Assembly: GCA_028023455.1 (NCBI GenBank) | Contig: JAQFVV010012394.1 | Location: 26,797,053 to 26,861,052 of the forward strand | Direction: 5' to 3' | Origin: Epiperipatus broadwayi | Taxonomy: Eukaryota; Onychophora; Udeonychophora; Euonychophora; Peripatidae | DNA length: 64,000 nucleotides | Shown here: positions 1 through 10,235 of the stretch, one piece after another | Layout: every line of letters starts with the position of its first letter | Position numbering within the stretch: the stretch's first letter is position 1 | The notes under the pieces: model-generated | Told to the model about the DNA's origin: nothing | Databases searched by the model: none | What the model saw: the letters and a program-made list of their open reading frames with translations, nothing else | Program-made: the position numbers and the translations under genes

Positions 1-500
1 CCTAAGAATCCAAACCAAACTGCTTATACAAGATCTGATATCGGATTGGTAACTACATATTCGTAATCTCACATTTATTCTAACTGTAGGTACTTTTCTC
101 CCTTGAAGGTTCATTCCAGCATATCATCTCTTGATTCTTTCAGATTACTAGGATATAACAATTAAGAGACCTTCTCCTTTGTCTACTCTAGCACCATCTA
201 TTGTAAACCCAAGTAATAATATTTTTAGTCAAGGAAAAAGGTGTTTGCAGTTAGAATAAAACTGAGGTCACTGAGATAAAGTTACTTACATAATGTCAAA
301 TCTATATAATTATTCAAACATGTTGGCTTAGGTTCAAAACCCTAGAGTTTTTTATTTTAATTTCTGACTATTGATTTGATAATAATGATTACCAATGGTA
401 ATAATACTGCCTATCTGGGTCATTACACATTTTACTGTCACTAATAAAAATTGTGGATGCTGTTCTTGTAGTGACAGAAAATTATTGCAATATTTGCCCT
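1..500. other. AT-rich sequence with no recognised feature
   Basis: No open frame of exon quality, no LINE or SINE similarity and no clear inverted repeat is visible here. It could be intronic to the gene whose last exon is proposed at 3105-3415, but that is inference. Confidence 0.4.
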
Positions 501-625
501 ATGTAGTTTTGTTCAGGGGTAGAGATTCAAATTCTAGAGTGTGAGGTTCTCTGATTGATTCAAGTTCTCGCTTTTCTGTCACTCAAACTTCTAATGAATT
601 TCCAAACAATAAAGCCTTTTAATTT
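501..625 (+). mobile_element. tRNA-derived SINE, family A, decayed copy
   Basis: Family A is defined by comparing about ten copies in this window. It has a box-A-like head resembling GTGGTAGAG, then a CACTTCTGGTGCTTGAACTT block, a CTTATGAACTCCCAAG block and an end in CAATAAAACC. This copy shows GGGGTAGAG at the head and CAAACAATAAAGCC at the end, with substitutions between. Confidence 0.6.
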
Positions 626-629
626 TGCC

Positions 630-748
630 CTGCATGGTTTGGTAAAATGGCAGGGGGTCAGATACTGGAGCATAAGATCCTCAAATTGGCACTTGAAGGC
701 TCATACTTTTTTAAAAATTTGTGAGTAATAAAACCATATAATTATTTA
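630..748 (+). mobile_element. SINE family A, decayed copy in tandem with the previous one
   Basis: It begins TGCATGGTTTGGTAAAATGG and ends GTGAGTAATAAAACC followed by ATTATTTA, matching the two ends of family A. The middle is badly degraded. It lies head to tail directly behind the copy at 501-625. Confidence 0.55.
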
Positions 749-894
749 CTTTATTTATTACATTTCAAAATTACCTCACCTGTTTTCATGAGCTTTCATG
801 TTTAATGCTTATATTTGAATGTTGTATGAGTCCATTATTACAATTGCCTCTAAGTAAATGTTTTTACTTGGCATTTATAAAATGGTGGAAATAT

Positions 895-1140
895 AAAAAC
901 ACTTCATACAGTAGTGCCACCTAGTACAAACCTTAATAATCAATGGATGCATGAAAGTTTGGGCACAAAATCCCTATTGAGTGCTTATTCATCAAATATT
1001 TTCAGACTAGTTTCTAACTTATGATTTTCATTGGTGAGGAGTCTTGGACTTGAGAGCACTGCACCTGGATCTTAGGTCTAATGCAACCCTCTAGCAGCCA
1101 CATTTTATCTATTCAGTTAATTATAAAGCTATGAGCTCAA
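895..1140. mobile_element. Foldback family F, fragment
   Basis: Family F is a roughly 270-400 bp foldback repeat with about nine copies or fragments in this window. Its left arm reads CAGTAGTGTCACC, then AATCAATGGATGCA, AAAATCCCTAT, GTGCTTA, CAGACTAGTTTCTA and GAGAGCACTGCAC. This fragment carries those blocks in order but lacks a clear opposite arm. Confidence 0.65.
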
Positions 1141-1189
1141 GATGAAAATACAATAATGTTTTCAATCCAAGTTAGTTCACTTGCATACT

Positions 1190-2097
1190 CATATAATTCA
1201 AACAATTAAAAATCTCAATTTCCTCTTTTCTTTATAAAAACTTTATTTCTTGTATATATTCCAACTTTTCTTGTATGTTTCAATGTTTCAACTATTTTTA
1301 CTTTATAATCATTTTCAAGGATCTCGAAAAAAACATATTACATTATAACAACCTCCATATAATAAAAACAAAAATATCAAAAAAATATAAAATTATATAA
1401 AAAACAAAAAAAATTATAAACCCCATAAAAATTAAAATAAATAAAATACATTAAACTAAATTAAATTAAAACATAAAATATACACCACACTTACTTGCCT
1501 CCCTTCTCAAAAAAAAACTTTCTCTTTTTACATTTTCTTTTATCCAAAATCCAATTTTACAATAAAACATTTATTTCCTTCTTCTTTCCTATACCCTTCA
1601 AAATTACATTTATTTCCAAAAATAATTCTTTATGCATTACTTATTCAATTCTATTCAAAACAGGTTTATATCTTTTAATATATAAACTCTCTTTTACCAT
1701 TCTTTCTTTATATAATCTAACCCCCTCCAACATTTTAATCTTAAAATCTATATGAACAACTTCCTTACTATGTATTTTTTTTGTTTTTTTGTTTTTTATA
1801 TTTTTTTATATTTTTTTGGTCTTTTTGTTTTTATTATATGGAAGTTGTTATGATGTAATATGTTTTTTCAAGATCCTTGAAAATGACTATAAAATAAAAA
1901 TAGTTGAAACATTGAAACATACAAGAAAAGTTGGAATATATACAAGAAATAAAGTTTATATAGTAAGCTTGTGGTTTTAAGACCTGTAGAGGTCCCTACT
2001 ATCGCATTTTATACACATGTGCTTGAGGCTACAGCCTTAATGAATATTATTATAAAGAAAAGAGGAAATTGAGATTTTTAATTATTTGAATTATATG
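1190..2097. repeat. Long near-perfect inverted repeat (foldback element)
   Basis: The left arm (about 1190-1400) and right arm (about 1790-2097) are reverse complements with only scattered mismatches over about 200 bp. Examples are TTGTATATATTCCAACTTTT and its complement near 1925-1945. The right arm is longer because it carries a ~90 bp insertion at about 1961-2050. The 1400-1790 loop is AT-rich; short open frames in it (1495-1755, 1789-1980) have low-complexity composition and are not considered genes. The high arm identity implies recent formation or gene conversion. Confidence 0.85.
1961..2050 (-). mobile_element. Short insertion related to the MITE at 30363-30583
   Basis: The insertion breaks the right arm of the 1190-2097 inverted repeat; the left arm lacks it. 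It contains GACCTGTAGAGGTCCCTACT, GCATTTT and CTTGAGG, which also occur in order in each half of the MITE at 30363-30583. TA-rich bases lie at both junctions, so a TA target site is possible but cannot be fixed. Confidence 0.65.
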
Positions 2098-2284
2098 GTT
2101 ATATGTAATGTATATTTTGAAAAGAAAAAAAGGATGGAGTGGTGATTAGAGGGTTTTAAACAGAAGTAAATGGATTTGTATACTCAATCTATACATTTGG
2201 TGTCTTTGGTTTTTTAAAAAACAGTCACAATTATCCTATGGGCAGGATTGGTATAAAACCACTATAACATCACATGACCACCAT

Positions 2285-2690
2285 TTCTGATGCTCCATAC
2301 AGTAGTGTCACCCAAAGCAAGCTTTAATAATCAATGGATGCAAGAAAGTTTGTATATAAAATCTATATGACTATACAAGCAAATAAAATTGGATTGGAAA
2401 ATCTTATAGTAGATTTTCATCTTGGGCTCCTAGCTTTACAATTAACTAAAAAGGTAAACGATTACTGCTATATTATATCCTAAGATCTAGCTGCAGTGCT
2501 ATCAGATTCAAGGCTCCTCAATGATGAAATCCACAAGCGAAAAACTAGTATCTGAAGTTATTAGATGATGGCACTAGATAGGGATTTTATTCACAAACCT
2601 TCTTGCTTCCATCCATTAAGACTTGTAATGGGTGACACTACCGTGGAGAGATAGCTTGTGTAAGCTTATAAAATGGTGATCATGTGAGAA
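2285..2690. mobile_element. Foldback family F, near-complete copy
   Basis: Left arm blocks CAGTAGTGTCACCC and AATCAATGGATGCAAGAAAG near 2292-2350 are mirrored by CTTCTTGCTTCCATCCATTA and GGGTGACACTACCGTGGAGA near 2600-2650. The loop contains an additional stretch not seen in the copy at 38215. Confidence 0.7.
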
Positions 2691-2750
2691 ATGTAAGAAA
2701 TAAGCTCACTATTTAAAAATACAATTTAAATTAGCATAACAGTTCAATGT

Positions 2751-3046
2751 GACCTTGATATACCAGAATCTTTCATATTGTACATTTCTATATGATTTTA
2801 ATGAGTGGTAAATAATTGTATACCTTATTAAATAAGTAATGCTAAGAATACAAACCTAATCACAACCTAAACAAGTACAAATCTGTTACTAAAATAATTC
2901 ATAAACTGGATTGCTTAAGAATTATTTAAATAAATTTACAAATGACACTCATCTTTTGTTATATCAACACCAATCTATTTTCTCAGATAAAAGATGATCA
3001 CCTTTTAATTGATGAGATAGATTGGCCTTGATATGAAAGATTCTAG
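2751..3046. repeat. Small foldback
   Basis: CAGAATCTTTCATAT near 2765 is complementary to ATATGAAAGATTCT near 3030. Inside it, ATCAACACCAATCTATT near 2963 pairs with AGATAGATTGGCCTTGAT near 3018. If the exon at 3105 is real, this foldback lies in the intron just before it. Confidence 0.5.
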
Positions 3047-3104
3047 AAATCTTGCTTACAAATTATCTTAATAATGTATTCAAACTTGTTTGTTCTGTGA
3101 ACAG

Positions 3105-3415
3105 GTTTGAGAATTAAAATATATGTTAAACTCTTAATTAATCCTGATATCTACCTGTATGTGGGAAGATCATTCTTTACAGATCATGCCTTAGAGCATG
3201 CTAATCCTTTAGAAACATTAAATTACTGGTTTAATTCCTATGCAAAGGATTTTAAAAAAAGATTTCTACTCATACAAAAAAATGAACAGACTTCATTGTA
3301 TTGGACTTTAGTTAAATTTAAAAATCTTTATGTATTCCAAGAATGGTTAAACTTTATTTTTTATTTATTACAAGAAATAATGGTGGCACAAGGAATATGT
3401 TATCAACTATCTTAA
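3105..3415 (+). CDS. Candidate terminal coding exon of an unrecognised host gene
   Basis: An open frame of about 102 codons starts right at a splice acceptor: a pyrimidine-rich stretch ending TTCTGTGAACAG at 3104, with an in-frame TGA at 3098-3100 just before it. The frame ends at TAA 3413-3415. An AATAAA signal follows at 3446-3451. The translated segment (for example YLYVGRSFFTDHALEHANPL, then LNYWFNSYAKDFKKRFLLIQ) has balanced composition, unlike the low-complexity chance frames elsewhere. No ATG starts the frame and the exon phase leaves two bases (GT) to be joined to an upstream codon, so the rest of the gene would lie upstream. I do not recognise the family. The alternative is a chance frame or an old mobile element remnant. 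Confidence 0.5.
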
Positions 3416-3445
3416 TTTAATTTTGCAGTCACATATATTTTATGC

Positions 3446-3451
3446 AATAAA
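3446..3451 (+). promoter_or_regulatory. AATAAA polyadenylation signal
   Basis: Canonical hexamer 31 bases downstream of the stop codon of the 3105-3415 exon. Isolated AATAAA is common in AT-rich DNA; only its position makes it meaningful. Confidence 0.4.
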
Positions 3452-3894
3452 TACTCCAAAGATATGCTATATATCTTCCAAACATGACCATATTTTGATT
3501 TATTAAGATTCTGCATATTTCATAGTTACACAACCAATTTAAAGAGATTATTAATAAACCATATTAAGCAATTACTGACCCTTCAATGCATCAGAACTCA
3601 CTCATAATCTAAGAATCATCAAAAATAGAAATAAATGAAGTCCATTATGCTGTTCTTTCATATAAACTATAAATAACAAAAATAGTATAAATTACTAATA
3701 ATAATTACAGGTAAAAAGCTTTTTTTTTTGGCACATGATTTGATGCCCTTTTCAAATATTAATCATCTATTTTAATGTTAATGTGATGTGATGTGATATA
3801 TTATGGCTTCTCCTTAAACGAAGTCAAGAATATCTCAGCAATTATGCCCAGATAAACCTGTTAGCCACTTTCTTTTACATTCCCCACTCTAAAT

Positions 3895-5598
3895 TTACCC
3901 ATAATCTGCTCTATCCCATTTCCACAACATAATTTTTGTCAACTCTATAACCTTTATATCTAAATCCCCCTTATCTTTTCCCAAACCCAGCATAAAAACC
4001 AATAATTCACTTTCTGTATAATCACTCTTTTCATATTTATTTTTCCACAACTTCATTATATGTACCCTTTCTGTTTTCAAACATTTACATTCAATTAACA
4101 AATGCCTAATATTTTCAATTCCTTCCTTACATAATTTACAAAATAAATCACCCATATTTTTCCATTTACATGTATATTCTTTTGTAGCTAAAGATCCCGT
4201 TCGAGCCTTAAACAATAAACTACTTTCCTTACTATTATCATAAATTAACTCACACCTAATATTCTGTTTATTTCTATATATATTTAAACTCTTTTTACTC
4301 TCCATACTATTTCTCCATCTCTCTAACTCCCTAGTCTTTATTAATAAATTTATTCTTTTATCCCATTCCTTACTACTATAACAATCAATAACCCTCTTAA
4401 CACAATCATCCCATCTTTTGTACAAATATACTGATATAAATTCTTTATCCAAATCTTTTGCATAGCGCATTACCTTTCTCACCCATCTTGTTACCTGCCC
4501 TTTACTCATAACCCAATTAAATACTATTTTAGCTATTCTTTTATTATCCATAAACTGCAATCTACCAAACATTTTCATTTTACTTTTTGCATCTCTCATA
4601 TGAAAACTTGACCATCCCATTTCTCCTTGAATTGCCTCCCTTGCTGTCCATACTTCTGCATCCAATGCATGTCTTCCTACTTCCCTTTGAGCTTTTTCTA
4701 AATAATCTAATATCTTTTTACTAACATATAATGCATCATTACCATATGTTAACCCTGCTACTGCAACTCCTTTCCATATAATTCTAGCTACATCATATTT
4801 ATTATATGAAAATACTGTTAATTTCTTTATCAATCCCTTTCTTTTCTTTGCTTCATTTATTAATTTTTTCTCCCATTCATCCAAATAATTTTTCTGATTA
4901 CTTAAAATAATTCCCAAATAACTATATCTATTCACCACACTTAACTTAATATCTCCCAATAAAAATTCTACATCTTCTCTTTCCTCAGTATTAACCATCA
5001 TTATATTTGATTTTTCTTCACTAAATTTAATCCCCATCTCTTTACCCACCCTTGCACATGTCCTCAACATAACTTCCATATCTTCTCTTTTTTCTGCACA
5101 CAAAAATATATCATCTGCAAAAAAAAGACCTGACAAAATATATACTCCCTTACTACCTATTAACGGTATCTCTATCCCTCTTCCTAATCTTTCTATTGCT
5201 CTTTCCATTTCACTCAAATACAACACAAACAAAATAGGTGACATAGGGCATCCTTGCCTTAGTCCCACACCATTTTTAACTTTAATTGATTCTATATTCT
5301 CTAATTGATATATATAATAATTATTTTCATATAATTTCTTAATAATATCTATTAAAGCTTCATCCATTCCCAAATTTGCTAAACTTATCCATAATCTATT
5401 TCTATTTACTCTATCATATGCCTTCTCTATATCTATAAAACTCATATATAACTGTTTATCTGCATTCCTACTCATATCCATAAGTTGTGTAACTACAAAT
5501 AAACTATCTCCTATACGCCTATCTAATCTAAAACCTCCTTGCATTTCACCCACTACATTATTCCCTTCCATCCATTTTACAACTTTACTAGCCACCAT
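3895..5598 (-). pseudogene. LINE family 1 reverse transcriptase and zinc knuckle, 567 codons
   Basis: A long open frame for the main RT and C-terminal domains of a LINE. Motif A is FIDIEKAYD (residues ~54-62), motif B GLRQGCPMSP (~112-121), and motif C FADD (~160-163) with the catalytic aspartate pair. Motif D has EEKSNIMM (~194-201), followed by YSYLGIIL. A C-x2-C-x8-H-x4-C zinc knuckle lies at residues ~487-504 (CKLCKEGIENIRHLLIEC). All catalytic aspartates are present. With the endonuclease missing and a frameshift at 5590 the copy is dead, but the long uninterrupted frame suggests fairly recent insertion. Its AT-rich base use matches the surrounding DNA. Confidence 0.9.
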
Positions 5599-5797
5599 AT
5601 ACGAGAAAACTATATAAAACTGATGTTACCGCTATCGGTCTATAATTATTCAACTTTCTATGATCCTTACCCTTTCCTTTAAATAATAACCTTACTCTTG
5701 TATTACTCCAACTACTTGGGAAAACTCTATTCTGTGCCATTTTATTAAAACAGGATAATAACTTTACTTTTGCCCTATATCCTAAATTCATTACCAT
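5588..5797 (-). pseudogene. LINE family 1 RT, N-terminal part before a frameshift
   Basis: This 69-residue frame carries the start of a LINE RT domain: residues reading WSNTRVRLLFKGKGKDH, then LNNYRPIAVTSVLYS, the conserved strand and NYRPI region before motif A. The frame is lost near 5590 and continues in another frame at 3895-5598, so one indel separates the two parts. It would act in target-primed reverse transcription. The start codon is not original because the element is truncated here. Confidence 0.8.
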
Positions 5798-5798
5798 A

Positions 5799-5922
5799 GA
5801 ACACCATCTAGTGTTGTATAATGTAAGTAAAATAACAATGGCATCAGTAAACTGATTGTTTTATTCTATTTTATTGATGATATTGTTATTTTACTTTTAT
5901 TATAGAGCATTAAATGGTGTTC
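5799..5922. mobile_element. Small TA-flanked MITE with ~40-bp inverted repeats
   Basis: The arms at 5798-5839 and 5882-5923 match at 36 of 42 positions by hand comparison. The outer ends are GAACACCAT and ATGGTGTTC, and TA lies on both sides (5797-5798 and 5923-5924), as expected of a Tc1/mariner-type MITE. It sits exactly at the 5' edge of the truncated LINE. Confidence 0.75.
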
Positions 5923-6005
5923 TATCTGCGATAATTAATTAACATTAAAGTAGATGATTAACATTTGAAAAAGGCATGAAACCATGCGCTAAAAAAGGCT
6001 TTTTA

Positions 6006-6480
6006 TGATTATGATACTATTGTTGTATATGATTTTTATTATTTATTGTAATCATGTGTTCTGTATGCTGTTCTCTGGCGTTTGATAATAAAAAGTTTAA
6101 TGTACTTAAAAGAAATAACAAGAAATGGTTTAATCATTACTTATAAGCTTTTAAATTATTTCACAAAAATAGTATGAATAAAATATGGTCATTTAAAATC
6201 GTTATTGATTGTCTGAAAAGAAATTATCATTGCTTTCAATTAGAATATCAAATTTAGGAACCAAAACTATGTAACATTTCATCCTATATTGTCAAGATTC
6301 ATTATCCTTCACTATACCAGGTCCAATAATATTTACTAACAATCAATAACATATATTATATATTCTATCACAATCCATACTTAAAATATGTATATATTAT
6401 TTGTTTATGGTTTTATTTTCCATAATAAAAAAAGAGAAAAAACTTATTATAATGTATGTTTTTAATATTTAAATACAAGT
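6006..6480. other. No recognised feature
   Basis: AT-rich sequence without exon-like frames. I see no similarity to the repeat families defined elsewhere in the window. Confidence 0.4.
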
Positions 6481-6484
6481 ATAT

Positions 6485-6700
6485 TATCTATACTGAACTT
6501 AATGTAATTAGAAGAGATTTGAACTCAGACTTTCAAGCACCTCCCTACATCTATCCACTCCTTCATATACAACCGATACACATGACTACATAATGTGAAA
6601 AAGATGAATGATCTCCAATATTCGTATTTCGTGCTGAACCAGCACCCATCAGTTAGTCAGGACCATCATCTCCCACACACATATATACAATCAGTGTCCA
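6485..6700 (-). mobile_element. SINE family B, minus-strand copy
   Basis: Family B is tRNA-derived. Its sense strand reads GAGTGCTGGTTCAGCA, GGAGATCATTTATCTTTTTC, GGTCATGTGTATCAGTTGTA and then a box-B-like GAGTTCAAGTCCCTT before TAATTACATT. This copy has all blocks in reverse complement: GAAGAGATTTGAACTCAGAC, ACAACCGATACACATGAC, GATGAATGATCTCCAATA and TGCTGAACCAGCACCCATCA. Confidence 0.7.
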
Positions 6701-6743
6701 GTTACCATCATCTTCCACACACATATACAATCAGTGCTCAGTT
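6662..6743. repeat. Tandem duplication, about 42-bp unit, two copies
   Basis: ACCATCATCTCCCACACACA at 6662 is followed 42 bases later by ACCATCATCTTCCACACACA at 6704. Each is followed by ATATACAATCAGTG. The duplication lies at the head end of the SINE copy. Confidence 0.8.
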
Positions 6744-6779
6744 TATATTATTATGGTCCATAAATTTGAATATTAGAGC

Positions 6780-7670
6780 ATGCAACTAAATTTAGCACAC
6801 GAATATTATATATTTCAAATCATGCACTTTATCACTAACTACACCAAAAGATTCCAGACTGAATGTATATATAAAATTAGAGAGAAGCACGCTAGATGGC
6901 GGTACTCTATTAATTTTATAAATATTGATCCTAATCATTATTTAAACTAGATTGTACTAAAATAATCTTTCTAACTTAGAGTTTTTAGATTTCATCTTTG
7001 CAAGACCTACATATTTAACGCTGAAAAGTTGAAAATATAACATGATTTTAAAACGAGAAATATTTCAAGATAAAAAAAAATCACTTTCCTCTTTTTTAAA
7101 ATTTGAACTGAATGATTTTATAATCTGTAAAAGAAAGAAAATAAAAACAGAGATAATTAAATTGTAATTCGAGAGGGAGGAGGGAGCACATATTTTAGTA
7201 AAAATAACTTCAGCAAAACTGCTTGTATAAAATATTTCTATTTTATTTAATGTTTCAAAAAAATAATAATGCACGCAGTATTTATTTTACTACAATTTAT
7301 TGTTTCCGCAACTATAACACCGTCCTCCTCATATGAATCTGTACAAGTATAATAAGATCACGTGAAAAGTTGTAACTTGGGCCAAGTAATGAGAACTGGT
7401 TCAGTATGATATACATCTTGGGATCCTTTGCTTTCTTCAGACGTCTTTATTCATGTGACTGTCAATATACGTGTTTAAATTAAAGTTATAAATGTATTTA
7501 CTTTCTGTTTTAGACTATGACTATTATTATTCTACAATTCTGGGTTGGATTGGATTTCAGAGCATAGGTTTCATGTTACCCAGATCGTACCTATGTTTAT
7601 GACGAAAAACTAGCTGCAAAATAAGCAAAGAAAATGGAAATAAGCAGTTGCTGACAACAGGATAGCATTT
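6780..7670. other. Mostly unannotated, with a short SINE B-like scrap
   Basis: At 7389-7425 GAGAACTGGTTCAGTATGAT and ATACATCTTGGGA resemble the head block of SINE family B. The rest shows nothing recognisable; a minus-strand open frame at 7065-7274 is low-complexity. Confidence 0.4.
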
Positions 7671-7674
7671 GCAT

Positions 7675-8558
7675 AGATGTGATGTGATGTACCGTGACTT
7701 CTCCTTAAATGGAGTCAGGAATCTCTCAGCAACTATGCCAAAGAAACCTGTTAGCCACTTTAACTTCCCCCTCCATTCCCCACCCTAAGCTTTCCCATAA
7801 TCTACTCCATCCCATTTCCACAACATAATCTTTGTCAACTCTATGGCCTTTATATCTAAATCCCCCTTATCTTTTCCCAAACCCAGCATAAAAACCAATA
7901 ACCCACTTTCTGTATAATCACTTTGTTCATATTTATTCTCCCATAACTTCTTTATTTGTACTCTTTCTGCTTTCAAGCATTTACATTCAATTAACAGATG
8001 CCTAATATTTTCTATATCTTCCTTACACAATTTGCAAATCAACCATATTTTTCCATTTACATGTATATTCTCTTGTTGCTAAAGATCCTGTTCGAGCCTT
8101 AAACAATAAGCTACTTTCCTTATTATTATCATAAATTAACTTGCACCCAATGTGCCATTTACTTCTATATATATTTAAATTATTTTTACTCTCTATACTA
8201 GTTCTCCATCTCTCTCTATTCTTTATTAATGCATCTATTCTTTTATTCCATTCCTTACCATTATAACACTCACAATCCTCATAATACAATCATCCCATCT
8301 TGTTGCCTGCCCTTTACTCATAACCCAATTAAATACTATTTTAGTTATTATTTTATCATCCATAAACTGCAACCTACCAAACATTTTCATTTTACTTTTT
8401 GCATCTCTCATATAAAAACTTGACCATCCCATTTCTCCTTGAATTGCCTTGCTGTCCATACCTCTGCATCTAATGCATGTCTTCCTACTTCCCTTTGTAC
8501 TTTCTCTAAGTAATCTAATACCCTTTTACTAACACATAACACATCATTACCACAAAAC
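7675..8558 (-). mobile_element. LINE family 1, second 5'-truncated copy (RT C-terminal part)
   Basis: Minus-strand frames at 7785-8042, 8023-8289 and 8235-8459 give the C-terminal half of the protein in 3895-5598, broken by small indels. Shared segments include AIQGEMGWSSFYMRDAKSKM, SSLLFKARTGSLATREYTCK and the zinc knuckle CKLCKEDIENIRHLLIEC. The 3' UTR and the (ATGTG)n tail at 7675-7690 match the first copy. The 5' break is at about 8558, next to a family F foldback. Confidence 0.88.
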
Positions 8559-8560
8559 TG

Positions 8561-8760
8561 TCCATATAGTAGCATCACTCAGCACAAGCCAGAGTAATCA
8601 ATGGATGCAGGAAGGATTGTGCATAAAATCCCTTTCTAGTGCCTAGTCAGCCAATATTCCTACTGGATAGCGCTAGTCTATGGAAAGTTTTGCATCTATG
8701 TAAACAGCTTGTGTAGGCATAACAAAGAGTGATCATGTGATATTTAGTGTGATAGTATTT
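8561..8760. mobile_element. Foldback family F, copy abutting the LINE break
   Basis: Contains TAGTAGCATCACTCAG, AATCAATGGATGCAGGAAGG, AAAATCCCTTTCTAGTGCCT and GCCAATATTCCTACTGGATA, diverged from the family F left arm. The opposite arm is only partly visible (AGCTTGTGTAGGCATAA). Confidence 0.6.
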
Positions 8761-9600
8761 GCTATCAGAAAGTACTGAAGGAGGTAGTGGCATAACTACT
8801 TCTATAAAATATCATAATTCCTATGACAGTGAATACATAACAGTGAGCAATGATCATTCTTAATTAAGTCATACCCCAATGGGTGTCGAGTCAGCAAAAG
8901 CATACTTCTAAATTGGGCAGAAAATTACTATAAATGAGAATGTCAAAAAAGAAAGCAATTTTGGGGTAATCATTTTTATGAGAAATGGTTGGTGCAATGG
9001 ACTTGTAATGAAGATTATTCTTGGGCAGCAATGTGAAACCATTTGCTTTATAATTCATTTATTTTTTTCATTAGGAATATGGACACAAGATTGATTCAGA
9101 TTTGTGTTAAAATCCCTACTAAGAAAGCCTTTGGTGGTTTATCAGCAGGAATAAACATGATGTTACTTAGGTCATATATCTGCGAAAAGTTTTTTTATTG
9201 CAGTGAAAATAAGACATATTGAAAGTTGATATTTGGAATGAAAGGTCATTAAGACATGCTTGCCATTGGAAAAAAATCGAAAGAAAATTGATTCTGGAAT
9301 TATACCGTTAATTTAATTTTCATTTCTTTTCAATTCGTTTTTTAAAAAATTAAATCTTATATAAGAATATACACACATGTATATACATACACACCTTGAA
9401 AAGAATTACGTTTATCTTTATAACCTTGCAATCTGAATAGATGATTCGATCTCTATTTTCGTTATCTTTCACCGTATAAATTGTAAACTAAAGTAATTTT
9501 AGTCAATAAATGAAAATCACTAATACTTGTTACAAAAGTTAACACCTATAATTAACACATCTTTCATTTTACAACAATAGTAACATATTACTTTTTAATT
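8760..9600. other. No recognised feature
   Basis: AT-rich DNA without open frames of note. AAAATCCCTACTAAG near 9110 faintly recalls family F but is too short to call. Confidence 0.4.
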
Positions 9601-10235
9601 GAGCAGAGTTAGGATGGGGAGATAAAGATATATTCAAGCAATACCACTTTTTTCAATTTCTACAATAATATATACTGATTTTATCACGGCATTTAACTCA
9701 AATAATTGAGCAGCTTTGAAATTAATTGGCTTCCAACTAGTGGTTTTTGGAATTGTTCATAGACATCTTAGTAAAACAGGGATCAAAATACTTTACAGAT
9801 TTGATGATAGAATTTTTAATTTGAATAGATTAAAAGTGAAAACAAGAACTTATTTTTGGATTTAAGATTTACAATATGCTGATAATTGTATTATTTTTGC
9901 CAATTTAAAAGACGATTTACAGAATATTCATAATGTTTTGAATGCAACATATAAAGACTTAATAATAATAATAATTAATGTTCAAAAACCTCAAGCTCTT
10001 CATCTGCTGGTGATGGAAGAAAAATCCTGAGCAACTTTTAGCTTGGATTATTATCAACTTGAGAATATAAAACAGATTATATACCTCGGTGGTTTTGTAA
10101 GTAAAAAAGTGGACTTAGATGTTGAAGTACATCACAAACTCCAATGGCTGCTACTTTTAACAAGTTAAAAGATGGAGTACTTCATCACAAGGAAATTACT
10201 ACAATTAAGTTAGCCATATATAGAGATTGTCATTG
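9600..10235 (+). pseudogene. Decayed LINE reverse transcriptase (LINE family 3)
   Basis: No long frame survives, but plus-strand translations near 9860-10130 give RT motif C as LQYADNCIIFAN, then DDLQNIHNVLNATYKD, INVQKPQALHLL, LDYYQLENIKQIIYLGGFVS and VDLDVEVHHKLQ. A second copy at 58019-58850 has the same order (NILNATHKDFGLLINVQKTC, LDGYQYENVNQFKYF, VSLDVEI). The pattern belongs to RTE-like RTs common in invertebrates. The copy has many stops and indels and is old. Confidence 0.75.

Larger units (their letters stand above)
3783..5797 (-). mobile_element. 5'-truncated non-LTR retrotransposon (LINE family 1)
   Basis: On the minus strand this contains most of the RT domain, a long C-terminal region and a 3' UTR. 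It ends in a repetitive tail read as TCACATCACATCACA (plus strand ATGTG repeats at 3783-3797). No endonuclease domain remains, so the copy is 5'-truncated at 5797. The same 3' UTR (GTGGCTAACAGGTTT... GGAGAAGCCAT on the minus strand) appears in the copies at 7675-8558 and 27495-27885. The clade cannot be assigned safely by eye. Confidence 0.88.
3712..6005. mobile_element. Foldback or TIR element split by a LINE and a MITE
   Basis: Left arm 3712-3782 and right arm 5938-6005 are imperfect reverse complements. The right arm begins ATTAACATTAAAGTAGATGA and ends GGCTTTTTA. The left arm mirrors this with TAAAAAGC at its outer end and ATCATCTATTTTAATG near its inner end. Both outer ends carry TA. Between the arms are the LINE at 3783-5797 and the MITE at 5799-5922. 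The simplest reading is a short palindromic MITE into which the other two inserted. Confidence 0.65.

Noticed and set aside
1495-1980. Open frames of 86 and 63 codons rich in F, I, L and K
   Set aside because: They lie in the AT-rich foldback at 1190-2097 and have the composition expected from T- and A-runs; no motif, splice or polyadenylation context.
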